The notes beneath the pieces were generated by a model. It ran no database searches, had not been told where the DNA came from, and saw only the letters and a program-made list of their open reading frames with translations. A DNA stretch of 64,000 nucleotides from a virus, in IMG/VR virus record IMGVR_UViG_3300046694_000223, positions 1 through 64,000 of that record, one strand, 5' to 3'. Of this stretch, positions 1-10,647 are shown piece after piece (position 1 is the first letter of the stretch; each line of letters begins with the position of its first letter). Both the position numbers and the translations under genes were made by a program.

Positions 1-1
1 T

Positions 2-55
2 CTGAGCGACAATAAGCCCTTTACTAATATGTTCTTTAAAATAGGCGAATTTTAA
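2..55 (+). CDS. C-terminal end of an upstream gene (partial)
   Basis: Reading frame 2 is open from the window edge for 17 codons, ending ..FFKIGEF and TAA at 53-55. A terminator-like hairpin follows. The position directly before a tape measure gene is usually occupied by a tail assembly chaperone, but too little is visible to assign a function. Frame 1 stops earlier (TAA at 13-15), so the frame choice is a judgement from length and composition. Confidence 0.4.
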   Translation: MSDNKPFTNMFFKIGEF

Positions 56-80
56 TTACATAATTTTTAAAAATAATTCT

Positions 81-111
81 AAGTCACTCCCCCTCTCAGA
101 GTGGCTTTTTT
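81..111 (+). terminator. Rho-independent terminator upstream of the tape measure gene
   Basis: AAGTCACTC (81-89) pairs with GAGTGGCTT (99-107), nine pairs with one G-U, followed by a T run to 111. It closes the transcript of the upstream gene and may limit readthrough into the tape measure gene. Confidence 0.75.
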
Positions 112-208
112 GTATGGTTTTTAATAACTAAATATATCCGTATTTAAGAAGCATTCATTTGAATCGCTTCTTTTTTGTTTGCCCATAAAGTAAGTAAAAG
201 GAAGTGAT

Positions 209-3200
209 TTGAATATAATGGCTGATAATATGAAGATATTGATAAGTGCTGCACTCGATTTAAGCCGCGCAGAAAAAGATATCAATAAGTCGATTGAACA
301 ACTGAGCAAGCATCCTTCTCTTCAAAAGTTGAAGTTGAATATAACTATTAATGATGATTTTATTAAGAACCTCTCCTCATTCTCGAAGAACCTTAATCTA
401 ATTACATCACAAATTAATCAGCAGAGTTCAGCTAACAATACTCTTAATAATGGATTAAACAGTACTACAAAAAGCATTAACGAACAAATTAAGGTAACAA
501 ATGAAGCTATTGCTGCTGAAAAAAAATGGCAGATTGAACGCGAGAAAACAAATAGTAAAGGAATTAAAACCACTACATATGGAAGCACAGAAACAAATGC
601 AAAACAGGTAGTTACCACCCTTCCTGATGGCTCCATTAAGAATATAGATAATATACAGAATCAAATAAAAGATGCAAAAGAACTTCAGTCTTTAATTAAC
701 AAAATGGCTGAGGGTAGAATTGCCTCTGAATCAAGAGTTCGCGACTTTCAGCGACAATGGAATCAAAATCAATTAAATGAAATTACAAAAAACTCTAAAG
801 CAGAATTGGCATTAGCTGAACAAATGGCTCAAGGAAGAATTGCTGCTGAATCTAAGACTAGAGATTTTGAGCGTCAATGGAATGAGAGTCAACAAAGAGC
901 AATCCAAAATAACGCCGATCTTGAAAGAGCCGAGATAGCTCGTACTCAACAAACAAGAAAGGCATACGAAGATTGGTATTTAAAAGCCATTCGTGAAAGA
1001 GAAATTCAAGATGCTAAGACTTACACAAATTTAAACAGTAAATTATCTACAAGCAAAACAACCGCTGTTACTGGCGTTGAGAACACAAAAGCTCTAGATT
1101 TACTTAATCGTAAATATGATGAGGTTGCGCAAAGAATTGCAATGATTCAATCATCTGGTCGGCAACTTACGGATAGTGAATTGAATGGTATCAATCGTAG
1201 AATAAAGGCTTTAAATGATCTTGCCTCTAGACAAATGAAGGCTGAACAAGAACTGATAACGATTCAAGCCAAAGCTGAACAAAAAGTGACAAGTCTAAGT
1301 AGCGCTTATTCTAAAATTGACACCACAAAGCTAAATTTGTTGTTAACTCAATTGAAAAATCTAACTACTTCAACTGAGAATTACAAGGGTAAAGCCGCTC
1401 AATTAGTTGCCGAAATACGTCAAATTGGTGACGAAGCTAAAGCGACATCTGGACACACTCGCACATTTGGAGATAGTTTAAAATCTGCAATGTCAAATAT
1501 CCTACTCTACTCTGGTGTGGGAAGTGTGTTCTTTGGAATAACTAGTGCGCTAAAAGAAATGACGCGAACAATTATCGATGTTGACAGTCAAATTACTCAA
1601 TTAAAGCGAGTAATGGATGAGGATACAGATTTTGAACAAATGTTGTCTAACAGTATTGAACTGGCAAACTCCTTGGGACGTTCAATTTCTGAAGTCAACC
1701 AGAATATGATCGGCTTCGCCAGAATGGGTTTTGACGAATCACAAACAACTGCCTTGGCTAAAACAGCCACACTATTCCAAAACATCTCAGATCTAACTCC
1801 AGACGAGGCGGTAGACACTCTAACATCTGCAATGACCGTCTTTAATATTGAAGCTGGGAAAAGTATAGAAGTAGCAAATAAAATTAATGAAGTAGATAAC
1901 AACTTCGCCGTCAGTTCACAGAACCTAGCCCTCGGAATTACAAAGGCAGGTGCCACTGCAAAGACTTTTGGTGTAACAATGGAAGAACTAATTGGGAATA
2001 TCACCTCCATTAGCACTGCAACGCGTGAAAGTGGTTCGATCGTAGGTAACTCACTAAAAACTATTTACTCACGTTTAACCACTATGCCTAAGTCTGAATC
2101 ACTCCTTAAGGCGGCCGGAGTCGAAATGAGAGATTTAAGCGGTGAGGTAAAAGATGCTTATCCACTCCTTAATGAATTGGCGGCAAACTGGAACAATCTC
2201 AGCCAGGAGGTTCAGCAGTCAACGGCCGTAGGACTGGCAGGTCGCCAGCAACTATCCCGTTTTTTGGCTATGATGCAAAATTGGCAGATATCTCTAAACG
2301 CAACAGAAACAGCATTGCACTCTCAGGGTTCGGCCGTTTCAGAAAACGAAAAGTATATGCAATCCTTGGAAGCTAGAATTCAAAAGATGAAGACAGCCTG
2401 GGACACTCTCTCCCTCTCTGTTGGTAACTCTCTCATTTCTGATTCAATCGTTGTCCTCACTTCCCTTATGTCTGGTTTGGGTAGCGCACTAACGAAAACA
2501 GTTGATACATTTGGCGCTCTTCCTGTAATTTTTGGGGTTATTGCTTCCGGTGTATATCTTCTCAATGCTTCGTTTAAAGCATTCATCATTAATCTATTTG
2601 GTATAACCACTTCTGCTTCTGCTGCATCTGGAGCGCTCAGTAGGATGGCTGTAGTTCTTGGTGCAGTTAAAATTGGCCTTAGAGCTTTGCTGGTCAGTAG
2701 TTTAGTTGGAGTTGCATTTGCTGGATTAGGGTTTATACTCGAAAAAGTCATTGGTCATTTCTCTAATGCTTCTGAAGTTATAGATGATACAGGGACCAGC
2801 TTAGATAAACTTAAAGATAAAACCGGGAGTTTAAAAGAACTACAAGAACTATCTAGTGAATACGTTAATCTAACCAGAAAAATGACTTTAAACACTGAAG
2901 AGAAGATAAGATTAGCAAGTGTAGAATCTGATCTAGCAACCAAACATAATATTACCATGAGTACGGTTAAAGATCAGACAATGGCGGTCAAAGAAAATAC
3001 GTTTGCTATCGGAGACAGAATTAAAGCGCTCAAAGAAGAGGCGGCAATTGAACAACAAAAGGCATTAGATGAATATAAGGCCAACAAAACAGCAATTAAT
3101 TCTGAGATTGAGAGACAACAGGCAAAAAAGAATTCTACACAAGCCGAAATTGATTCTTTATCTAAAATGCAAGAACAACTTGAGACTAGCATCGCAAACA

Positions 3201-6200
3201 AACAGACAATTAAAAATGATCAGGGACAGCTTGGTAAATTTGCTCCTTACCAACTTGAAGTCAACCCTTCTGATTATGATACTTCTGGGTTGGATATCAT
3301 TTCAGAATCAATAGCACAGGCTATTCTTGATGCAAAAGACAAGTTTGATGCCGCTGGAACCGAGTTTGACAAAGCAGTAAGCAAACGTGAACAAGCGTTT
3401 AAGGCTCAATTTAGTGCTTATGCTGATACTGTTGAAGCTGGTGGCACAGAGGTCAAGGCATCCACAAGAGTCTTAGCTGATGGATTCGCCTCTATCATGG
3501 CAACCGCTAAAACTGATGATTTGGATATACTTGCAAAATATAAAAATGAAGTTTTCAGTATTTTCCAGAATACAAAAGTAGATAGTATGGATGATGCAGT
3601 AGCTTCACTTGAAAAATTTGCTGGATCTGCGAAATTAACAAAAGATCAATTCAACATTCTTCAGACTGCGATTAGCCAGTTAAATTTCCAAGGGGTTAAC
3701 GATGGGGCTGATGGCGCAGCCGATTCTTTGGGTGGCACTGAAGACAAGATATTATCTTTATCTGAAGCAATGGTTATTCTGGACGATGCCATTGACGGCT
3801 CAACCTCTCAAATGGATGCCTTTAGTAAATCTGTTGCTAATGGTAAAAACGAAATTAATCTCATCAATACCGCGCAAGGAGAATTGGCTGATAAGGGATA
3901 TTTATCTGTTGAGACTTTAGCCAAATTAACTGAAACTTTTGGTGACTTCACTAGCGTTGTTGGTTTAGGCAAAGACGCTATTGTAGCATATATGAGAAAA
4001 AAGGAACAAGAACGAGTTTCCTCAATTAATTCTGAAATTGATAAGACTAAGAATCTCATTAAAAATGCTACAGATAGAATTGCAACAATGGAAGCCGAAA
4101 TGAGAGCTATTGATAAGCTCAGAAATGCTTATGGAGCTTTGGTCAACAGTGGAGAAATGACTGATCTTGAAGCTGAACGAAGATTGGGAACTATCGCCAA
4201 AGATAAAAGTGATTCAATTGGGTTGACTGCCGAAAAACAGACCTTGGCTGGCCTTCAGGCAAAACTTGGATTGTTGAATTATATTTCGGCTGATTACACT
4301 GCTACGGCGGCTGAAACTGGATCATCAAAAGATAAAGAAAAATCATCAAAAGACAAAACTAAGTCAGAAAAAGATAAAGACTTGGCGGAGTTTAAGGATG
4401 CTACCGAACAGCGTATTAATGCCATAAACGCCGAAGCAGATGCTCAATCTAAACTTAATGCTCTGTACAAGGAAAAGTCATCTGGATATGAGTCAGATAG
4501 AAATTATCCTGCCGCCATTGAACAAACAACCAATCTACTTAAAGGACAAAAGTTAGAGACCACAAAACTTCAACAAGCCAATACGAAACTAATTGCGGCC
4601 AGAGATGAAGTTCAAGCCAAATCAAAGCAATACAATATGATTTCATGGATAGATGCTAATGGAGAAGCCTCCACTTCATTTACTAACCTATATAACTCCA
4701 TGAAATCTAAAACGGCACAAGAAGCGCTGCAAAAACAGTTTGATCAGTTTCAGATGTACACAAAAGCCATCAGAGAAAATAAGACAGCCATAACTGAAAA
4801 CATTGCAGCGCAGAAGGAATCACAAAAAACATTAGATAGTCAGAGACTTGAGAATACAAATGTATGGCTTGATAAGATGAGTAAGTCATATGAGAAGATT
4901 CAAGATAAAGTCGATGATTCCAAAGATGTACAAAGTCTACTTAATGAAGAATCTGCTAACTATCGCAGTGAACTTAAGAAGCAGATTGACTTATACAAGG
5001 AAAAGTTGGCAGCTGTTGAAAAAGATACTGAATCCATTAAGGCTAGAATTAAGCAGAGTGAAAATGCGAAGACAGCGGACAAATTAACCACAGAGCAATT
5101 AGAAGCCCTAAACGCACAATTAAAGGCTAATAATGATACTTGGTATGATACATCCCTTGCAATCAGAGAGGCGACTAGGGCGGCAATCGACTTCTCCTCC
5201 AAAGCCCTCTCTTCCCTATTTGACACTCTCAAATCTTCAATTGGTCCTGACTCTCTTCTCGATCTATCTGAATTTTCTGATTCAATCGATTCCATAATAG
5301 CCACTCTAGATGAAGCAGATAAAAAGTATCTCACCAATGTTTCATTTGTAGATACCGCCTCTTCCACTCGTTCCGACTTATCTGATTATGCTTCCAAGGT
5401 AAAAGATATTGCAGCTCAAGTCAAATCTGCTCTCAATTACTATCAAGACATGGATAACGTCTCATTTAGTAATCTTTCTTCTCTCTCTGCTCAAATTAAC
5501 TCTCAAGTTGCTCTCATCTCTTCTCTCAAAACTAAACTTGATGAGATCAACAACACGGTTCGTGACACTGAACTTCGTTACTCCAAGGAGGAAGCTGCAC
5601 TATCTGAACTTATTAAAACTCGTGAGAAATATTACGATTCTCAAATCGAAGCACAACAGACTGTTCTTGATAACTTAGATGATCAGATTGAAAAAGAAGA
5701 TCGTTTAAAAGAACTTCAGGATATCAATGACGAGTTGAATAAAGTTAAGAATGATAAGCGCTTTGAGTATGTTACAGAGTCTGGTGAACTAATCCTTACC
5801 TATGATAAAGCCAGAGTAGATGAGTTAGAGAAGCAGAAAGATGATCTTGTCAAGCAGTATGAACGTGAAGATGTAAAATCTGCTATCCAAGATGAAATTG
5901 ATCGTCTGCAAAAAGCTAAAGATTCTGAAGTTGAAATTCTAAATGAGAATCTGGAGAAGACCAAAGTAATCCATCAAGCTGATCTAGAAGCGCTGAAATT
6001 GTATCAGTCTTCTCTCTCCTCTCTCTATGATCAAACTGTTACAGATACTCAGAATAAACTTGATCAGTTCCAAGCAGCAATTCAACAAGGTTTAGAGGAT
6101 GGTACGATTACTGCTGCTCAAGCTACTTCTCTTCTCGAAGGTGTGGTAAATAACTGGCAAAACTTATCTTTGAGTAATTGGGATACTTATATTAATCAAG

Positions 6201-6772
6201 TCATCTCTAAACTTGAGAAGTTAAAGCAACTATATGCAGAAATGGCTAATGCTGCGAATGCCGCAATGTCACAATCCTCCTCTTCATCTTCGTCTTCTTC
6301 CAATGTAGATCCAAATAGTCCTAACTATTATGTTCTATCCCCAGAAGAAATTGCCAAAATGCAAGCAGAACAAGATAAAGTTATCTCAACTCCAGTCATG
6401 GAGCAAATGCAGGAAGCAGTTAAGGGTAAGCATTGGGATGGTCATCAATGGGTTTATCACACAGGAGGCACAGCAGGGAAAGAACCTCTTAAATCGAATG
6501 AGGTTCCAGCGATTCTTGAAGATGGGGAACTCGTGTTGACAAAGAATCATCAAGATATTCTCAAAAATATGTTCTCTCGTTCTAGAGATATTGTTGGCTC
6601 TGTTATGAGCAATCTTTCTGGAGCAATGTCTGGTATATCATTTAATAAGTCCACTACTGCTGTTGCTGGTGGACCTAGTTATACATTTACTGGTCCAATT
6701 ACAGTCAAGGCAGACAATCCAACCGAATTCTTTACTGGGTTGGAGCATCTTATCACAAGTCAAAGAAGATAA
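209..6772 (+). CDS. Phage tail tape measure protein (TP901 family)
   Basis: This 2187-residue protein should set tail length and be packed inside the tail tube. Residues about 437-690 hold the conserved TP901 core, rich in small and hydrophobic residues. Hydrophobic segments follow near 771-800 and 825-850, as is usual for tape measures that contact the host membrane. The rest is long alpha-helical coiled coil. Near residues 165-235 two diverged copies of a repeat (xxGRIAxESxxRDFxRQWN) lie in tandem. Near 2022 there is a serine run, and the C-terminus carries the PAILEDGELVL segment common to these proteins. The TTG at 209 lies at good distance from AAAGGAAGTG; ATG at 218 is the alternative. 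At over 6.5 kb the gene predicts a long non-contractile tail. Confidence 0.95.
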   Translation: MNIMADNMKILISAALDLSRAEKDINKSIEQLSKHPSLQKLKLNITINDDFIKNLSSFSKNLNLITSQINQQSSANNTLNNGLNSTTKSINEQIKVTNEAIAAEKKWQIEREKTNSKGIKTTTYGSTETNAKQVVTTLPDGSIKNIDNIQNQIKDAKELQSLINKMAEGRIASESRVRDFQRQWNQNQLNEITKNSKAELALAEQMAQGRIAAESKTRDFERQWNESQQRAIQNNADLERAEIARTQQTRKAYEDWYLKAIREREIQDAKTYTNLNSKLSTSKTTAVTGVENTKALDLLNRKYDEVAQRIAMIQSSGRQLTDSELNGINRRIKALNDLASRQMKAEQELITIQAKAEQKVTSLSSAYSKIDTTKLNLLLTQLKNLTTSTENYKGKAAQLVAEIRQIGDEAKATSGHTRTFGDSLKSAMSNILLYSGVGSVFFGITSALKEMTRTIIDVDSQITQLKRVMDEDTDFEQMLSNSIELANSLGRSISEVNQNMIGFARMGFDESQTTALAKTATLFQNISDLTPDEAVDTLTSAMTVFNIEAGKSIEVANKINEVDNNFAVSSQNLALGITKAGATAKTFGVTMEELIGNITSISTATRESGSIVGNSLKTIYSRLTTMPKSESLLKAAGVEMRDLSGEVKDAYPLLNELAANWNNLSQEVQQSTAVGLAGRQQLSRFLAMMQNWQISLNATETALHSQGSAVSENEKYMQSLEARIQKMKTAWDTLSLSVGNSLISDSIVVLTSLMSGLGSALTKTVDTFGALPVIFGVIASGVYLLNASFKAFIINLFGITTSASAASGALSRMAVVLGAVKIGLRALLVSSLVGVAFAGLGFILEKVIGHFSNASEVIDDTGTSLDKLKDKTGSLKELQELSSEYVNLTRKMTLNTEEKIRLASVESDLATKHNITMSTVKDQTMAVKENTFAIGDRIKALKEEAAIEQQKALDEYKANKTAINSEIERQQAKKNSTQAEIDSLSKMQEQLETSIANKQTIKNDQGQLGKFAPYQLEVNPSDYDTSGLDIISESIAQAILDAKDKFDAAGTEFDKAVSKREQAFKAQFSAYADTVEAGGTEVKASTRVLADGFASIMATAKTDDLDILAKYKNEVFSIFQNTKVDSMDDAVASLEKFAGSAKLTKDQFNILQTAISQLNFQGVNDGADGAADSLGGTEDKILSLSEAMVILDDAIDGSTSQMDAFSKSVANGKNEINLINTAQGELADKGYLSVETLAKLTETFGDFTSVVGLGKDAIVAYMRKKEQERVSSINSEIDKTKNLIKNATDRIATMEAEMRAIDKLRNAYGALVNSGEMTDLEAERRLGTIAKDKSDSIGLTAEKQTLAGLQAKLGLLNYISADYTATAAETGSSKDKEKSSKDKTKSEKDKDLAEFKDATEQRINAINAEADAQSKLNALYKEKSSGYESDRNYPAAIEQTTNLLKGQKLETTKLQQANTKLIAARDEVQAKSKQYNMISWIDANGEASTSFTNLYNSMKSKTAQEALQKQFDQFQMYTKAIRENKTAITENIAAQKESQKTLDSQRLENTNVWLDKMSKSYEKIQDKVDDSKDVQSLLNEESANYRSELKKQIDLYKEKLAAVEKDTESIKARIKQSENAKTADKLTTEQLEALNAQLKANNDTWYDTSLAIREATRAAIDFSSKALSSLFDTLKSSIGPDSLLDLSEFSDSIDSIIATLDEADKKYLTNVSFVDTASSTRSDLSDYASKVKDIAAQVKSALNYYQDMDNVSFSNLSSLSAQINSQVALISSLKTKLDEINNTVRDTELRYSKEEAALSELIKTREKYYDSQIEAQQTVLDNLDDQIEKEDRLKELQDINDELNKVKNDKRFEYVTESGELILTYDKARVDELEKQKDDLVKQYEREDVKSAIQDEIDRLQKAKDSEVEILNENLEKTKVIHQADLEALKLYQSSLSSLYDQTVTDTQNKLDQFQAAIQQGLEDGTITAAQATSLLEGVVNNWQNLSLSNWDTYINQVISKLEKLKQLYAEMANAANAAMSQSSSSSSSSSNVDPNSPNYYVLSPEEIAKMQAEQDKVISTPVMEQMQEAVKGKHWDGHQWVYHTGGTAGKEPLKSNEVPAILEDGELVLTKNHQDILKNMFSRSRDIVGSVMSNLSGAMSGISFNKSTTAVAGGPSYTFTGPITVKADNPTEFFTGLEHLITSQRR

Positions 6773-6782
6773 TTAAAACCTA

Positions 6783-6821
6783 TTAAGACGACATTAATCT
6801 CATAATGTGATGTCGTCTTAA
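6783..6821 (+). terminator. Perfect 12-bp hairpin between tape measure and next tail gene
   Basis: TTAAGACGACAT (6783-6794) is the exact reverse complement of ATGTCGTCTTAA (6810-6821), with a 15-nt loop. It begins 10 nt after the tape measure stop codon and ends just before the next SD. There is no long T run, so it may be a partial terminator or an mRNA-stabilising or processing structure that separates expression of the two tail genes. Confidence 0.6.
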
Positions 6822-6823
6822 TT

Positions 6824-8104
6824 ATGGAGGTGATTCAAATCATACAAAAACCATATAGTCTTTCCCTCAAAGGCTTAACTATTGATGCGGCTGAAGTAAA
6901 CGTAGTTACATGGAAAATATCGGGAGATGTCCAGTACTCATATGCTCTAACGATAAAAAATAATACAACTGATGCTACTGTTTACACCGTCTCGAAAACA
7001 TCATCATATTCATCATCGCATTCTATTCCTGCAAGCACTTTATCAAATAATAACCAATATAAGATATCGATTCAAGTATGGAGTAGCGGAGATAGTTCTA
7101 CTGCAACATCTGACTATGAAGTGTTTGTGGCATCGGCTAGACCTGTTATCGCATTGAGTAGCACCCCGACTGTAGCCAGTTCCTCATATACATTTTCAGC
7201 AACATATTTTCAAGCTCAATCTATAGCTATTAAATCTTGGATTGCCTATTTGTATAACGATGGCTCCGCTCTCATTTCCCAATCCGGGATACAATCAACT
7301 CCCCCATTGAGTTACACTGTGGACAATCTATCTAGTGGTTCATCGTACTTCATTGAGTTTCAGGCCACAAGCAACAATAGTCTAACAGGCACTTCAGGCA
7401 AAATTCCATTTAGTACGTTCTACTCTACTCCTAACCTCAATGTCAACCTAACCATTGAAAGTGTTGATCCGGCAGGAATGCAACTATCTTGGGACGTTAC
7501 TCAAATTATTGGTGAATCCAACAATCCTATTTATATATCTGGAGAAGAACTTGATACAAGGACAAATGACAAGGCGTGGTTTGATACTGGGTACTCTGTA
7601 GAAAGCGATTTTACATTAAAGTCCTGGTTTAGAGGTCTTACTAACAATCATATATCTGACGATGGGCAGATTATTAGATCTGCATCTACTCCAACAAATA
7701 TTAATGCTTTATGGTTACCAGATACCCTACAAACAACTCCCATCAACATACAAATGTCTGTACGGAATATCGCCCCAACAAACAATAAAAATCTTTGGAT
7801 TCAAGATTCTACTCAAACAACCGAAAAACTTCTCAGCTTATACATTGGCGACACAGAACCCAACTCATCTTTTGTTTGGATTAACCAAGAATCATTCATT
7901 TCAAATTCTAAAATTCTAAATCTGGTCGGTGATGATGGTCGACTAGCTCTTGAATACTATAGCGGAAAGTTTTATTTATCATCATATGACCTATCAAATG
8001 TTAAAACACCAATAACATCGGTATCTGCCACTGGCAATAGTTTTTATGTTTATATTCAACAAATAGGAGATACATATACTCTTGGGGTAACAGTCGCATC
8101 ATAA
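6824..8104 (+). CDS. Tail/baseplate structural protein with FN3-like modules
   Basis: This protein of up to 426 residues follows the tape measure gene, the place of distal-tail and baseplate proteins. Residues 10-210 are two beta-sandwich-like segments rich in Ser/Thr, with the alternating pattern of fibronectin type III domains. Residues about 245-420 resemble a concanavalin/LamG-like fold. There is no signal peptide. The ATG at 6824 overlaps the Shine-Dalgarno GGAGG (6826-6830), so it is unlikely to be the start. In-frame codons at normal SD distance are ATC (6839, 8 nt) or ATA (6842, 11 nt), see findings. No specific function is recognised. Confidence 0.75.
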   Translation: MEVIQIIQKPYSLSLKGLTIDAAEVNVVTWKISGDVQYSYALTIKNNTTDATVYTVSKTSSYSSSHSIPASTLSNNNQYKISIQVWSSGDSSTATSDYEVFVASARPVIALSSTPTVASSSYTFSATYFQAQSIAIKSWIAYLYNDGSALISQSGIQSTPPLSYTVDNLSSGSSYFIEFQATSNNSLTGTSGKIPFSTFYSTPNLNVNLTIESVDPAGMQLSWDVTQIIGESNNPIYISGEELDTRTNDKAWFDTGYSVESDFTLKSWFRGLTNNHISDDGQIIRSASTPTNINALWLPDTLQTTPINIQMSVRNIAPTNNKNLWIQDSTQTTEKLLSLYIGDTEPNSSFVWINQESFISNSKILNLVGDDGRLALEYYSGKFYLSSYDLSNVKTPITSVSATGNSFYVYIQQIGDTYTLGVTVAS

Positions 8105-8116
8105 GGAGGTGATTTT

Positions 8117-8923
8117 TTGAGTATAACAAATATTAACAATGTTGAAATATCCAATTGTATTATAGATGAATTACATGTTAGGTCTGCTGTCGATGGAACA
8201 GTCAACCTGACATCTAGTAAAGATGATTGGCAAATAGATACCTATTTTCTTGCTAAGTTTCAAGGTAATTTGGAGGCCGGGAATATTTCCAATGAAGGCT
8301 ATAAAATTGCTAAGTTTGTGATTAAGCGCAGAAAAGTAAATGAATTGAATTCGCTAACCATTGGTAATGTTGATTATATTGAAGGAGAAACATTTACATT
8401 CACAGATTACACTCAAGCTAATGATACATACATCTACGGAGTTTATCCTGTAGGAGAAAATGGTATTGAAGGTTCTCCAAATGAGATCGTAGGCATTTCT
8501 GATTTCACTGGATATTTCATTGTTGATAAAGATACCAATCAAGTATTGTCATTTGATAAAACAATGGACAGTGGCCCTATGGTTGATATGCAACTTAACC
8601 AAGGTAGATATTCCATTGAGACTTTTAGTAAATATCCATCTGTATATTATAACGAAACGCTTTATCACACCTTTACATTAAGTGCGGTTATGGTTCCAGA
8701 TGATTTAACTAAATCAGGGGATACATATTTGAATATTTTGAACAAGTTCATCATTGAACACAAACCTATGATTGTTAAATCGGGTAACGGTGAAGTATAT
8801 GTTTGTGATTTAAGCAATCTCAGAAAATCATCCCCTCTAAATACATGGAATGGGTATGATTATTTAGAGATTTCAATTGACTGTCAGGAAATTGATGATT
8901 ATGACACGTTTATTGAGAGTTGA
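8117..8923 (+). CDS. Putative tail/baseplate protein
   Basis: This 268-residue protein is beta-rich with no recognisable motif. It starts at TTG (8117), 7 nt after AAGGAGGTGA. It sits between the FN3-like protein and a hub-like protein in a tight co-directional cluster, so a role in the distal tail or baseplate is inferred from position. Residues 25-120 resemble a repeated beta-sandwich with a 'Y.vyPvgenG.EGspne' strand. Family membership is not certain. Confidence 0.75.
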   Translation: MSITNINNVEISNCIIDELHVRSAVDGTVNLTSSKDDWQIDTYFLAKFQGNLEAGNISNEGYKIAKFVIKRRKVNELNSLTIGNVDYIEGETFTFTDYTQANDTYIYGVYPVGENGIEGSPNEIVGISDFTGYFIVDKDTNQVLSFDKTMDSGPMVDMQLNQGRYSIETFSKYPSVYYNETLYHTFTLSAVMVPDDLTKSGDTYLNILNKFIIEHKPMIVKSGNGEVYVCDLSNLRKSSPLNTWNGYDYLEISIDCQEIDDYDTFIES

Positions 8924-8932
8924 GGTGAGAAT

Positions 8933-10114
8933 GTGGCGATAATGTGCAGTGATGATTTTTTAAAAGCAATGAAGGCATCAGTTAAATTCGTATTCATAAA
9001 AATAGAAATCTATGACAGCCAGATGAACTTTATTAAAGAGTTAACGAAAGACGTAACAAGAGAAGATATTGGATCGATATCTGTTGATGCAAGCCGTCCT
9101 ATTCGTAGAAGCTTTTCATTTTCTTTGAAGAATTTAAACAATGAATATGATTGGTCTGACTCCTCTCTTTTCTGGCTAGATAAAAGAATTAAGTTATTTA
9201 TCGGTTTGAAGTTACCAAATGGAACAATTGAATACATCCCCCAAGGCGTTTTTATCCTTACAGAACCATCAGACAGCCATACCCTTGATGGAAAAATTGC
9301 AACTATTCAAGGCCAGGATAAGGCTTATATGTTGACTGATCGTAGAGGGAAGTTTATCAATACTACTACAATTGAAACTGGAGCGAATATTGCTCAAGCC
9401 ATTAAAACAATTGCTGGTGGCGCTGGAGAAACGCTATTTAACTTTGACACAGTTACAGAAACAGTACCTTATCAGTTAGTGTATGAGGCTGGAACTAGCC
9501 GATGGGAAGCTATATCTGAACTAGCCATACTTGCAAAGTGTACAATTTATTATGATGTATATGGATATCTGCGTTTAAGAAATATTGATCTAAATGAATT
9601 CAGTACATTTCCTACTGTGTGGAGTTTTAATTACGATCAAAAAGACAGATTCTATGCAGGGAATACTAGAAAGTTAGAAGATACAATCTGCAATAGAATT
9701 ATCGTTCTTGGTGGCTCCGGGCAAACAGCAACTCAAAGATATGAACTTGTAATAACAGATTCAGATTCTCGTTGGACTGGAAGTCCATATACAATAGAAA
9801 AAATAGGTGACATCTTATATTACCACAATGATGGAAATCCAGATCCTCTACTTGGCGGAACCGACAATGGGCCTGTGTTTTGGAGAGCTAAATATGAAAT
9901 GATGAAGAGGCTATCATTCACTGAACGTTTATCGCTGTCTAGTGCTCCACTCTATATATTAGATGCTAATGATATTGTGGGCGTTGAAGATTCCAGTAAT
10001 TCAGTAACCGGAAAATACCTAATAGAATCCTTCTCTCTCCCCATTACCCCTCAATTAATGGATTTTGACTGCATTAAATATAATAAAGTTTTGAATGATT
10101 GGGACTTTGTTTAA
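8933..10114 (+). CDS. Tail hub / tail-associated baseplate protein
   Basis: This 393-residue protein starts at GTG 8933 behind GAGGTGAGAAT. The N-terminal pattern (specific binding to the tail axis, 'SFSLKN.NNEYDW', then 'FIGLKLPNG..EYIPQGVFIL') resembles siphophage tail hub proteins that form a platform at the tail tip. Residues 110-260 look like the second hub domain ('WEAISELAILAKCTIYYDVYGYLRLR'). No peptidase domain is attached, so any cell-wall cleavage must come from another protein. Assignment is by pattern and position. Confidence 0.7.
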   Translation: MAIMCSDDFLKAMKASVKFVFIKIEIYDSQMNFIKELTKDVTREDIGSISVDASRPIRRSFSFSLKNLNNEYDWSDSSLFWLDKRIKLFIGLKLPNGTIEYIPQGVFILTEPSDSHTLDGKIATIQGQDKAYMLTDRRGKFINTTTIETGANIAQAIKTIAGGAGETLFNFDTVTETVPYQLVYEAGTSRWEAISELAILAKCTIYYDVYGYLRLRNIDLNEFSTFPTVWSFNYDQKDRFYAGNTRKLEDTICNRIIVLGGSGQTATQRYELVITDSDSRWTGSPYTIEKIGDILYYHNDGNPDPLLGGTDNGPVFWRAKYEMMKRLSFTERLSLSSAPLYILDANDIVGVEDSSNSVTGKYLIESFSLPITPQLMDFDCIKYNKVLNDWDFV

Positions 10115-10127
10115 AGGCTGTGAAAAA

Positions 10128-10631
10128 ATGAGTGACAAAGAAATACTTCTAGAACTAATAAAATCTGTTGTAAATATGGAATTAAATAATAGAAATCTTA
10201 TCGGTGGAGATTACCATGTAGGAACTGTCGAGTCAGTTATCTCAAGATATGCAGTAAAGGTATATTTAAATGGTATAACAGATACCTCATATAGTGTTCC
10301 TTGCAATCCAAATATTATATTTGTTGCCGGAGATGAGGTTTGGGTACATTACGTAAATGGTGATCCCAATAATAAATTCATTCCATATAAAAGAGCAACA
10401 GGAACTGAAGCTTATGACTCAGGAGGTGGAGATTATGAAACATACACTCATAATCAAATATCTCCATCGGCAACGTGGAATATAGTCCATAATTTAAGCA
10501 GATATCCAAACGTCAGTATTGTTGATAGTGGAGGAAATTTGCTAACGGGCGATGTGCAATATACATCACCAGATACAATCAAATTATCATTCACTGCTGC
10601 ATTTTCAGGAAAAGCATATGTAGGACAATAG
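10128..10631 (+). CDS. Small baseplate-type protein with OB-like core
   Basis: The ATG at 10128 follows AAAGG (10113-10117) and gives 167 residues. An upstream in-frame TTG at 10095 would overlap the previous gene and has no SD. Residues 25-90 ('GTVESVISRYAVKVYLNG...VWVHYVNGDPNNKFIPYKR') look like a short OB-type beta barrel, as in phage baseplate spike-like proteins. The last 60 residues form a second beta domain ('H.lSRYPNVSIVDSGGNLLTGDVQY'), a tail-fibre C-terminal type repeat. Likely a tail-tip structural protein. Confidence 0.7.
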   Translation: MSDKEILLELIKSVVNMELNNRNLIGGDYHVGTVESVISRYAVKVYLNGITDTSYSVPCNPNIIFVAGDEVWVHYVNGDPNNKFIPYKRATGTEAYDSGGGDYETYTHNQISPSATWNIVHNLSRYPNVSIVDSGGNLLTGDVQYTSPDTIKLSFTAAFSGKAYVGQ

Positions 10632-10647
10632 TAAATATATATCGTTG

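Noticed and set aside
1597-2751. Long - strand frames inside the tape measure gene
   Set aside because: They are shadows of a highly biased coding sequence and have no SD or coding neighbours.
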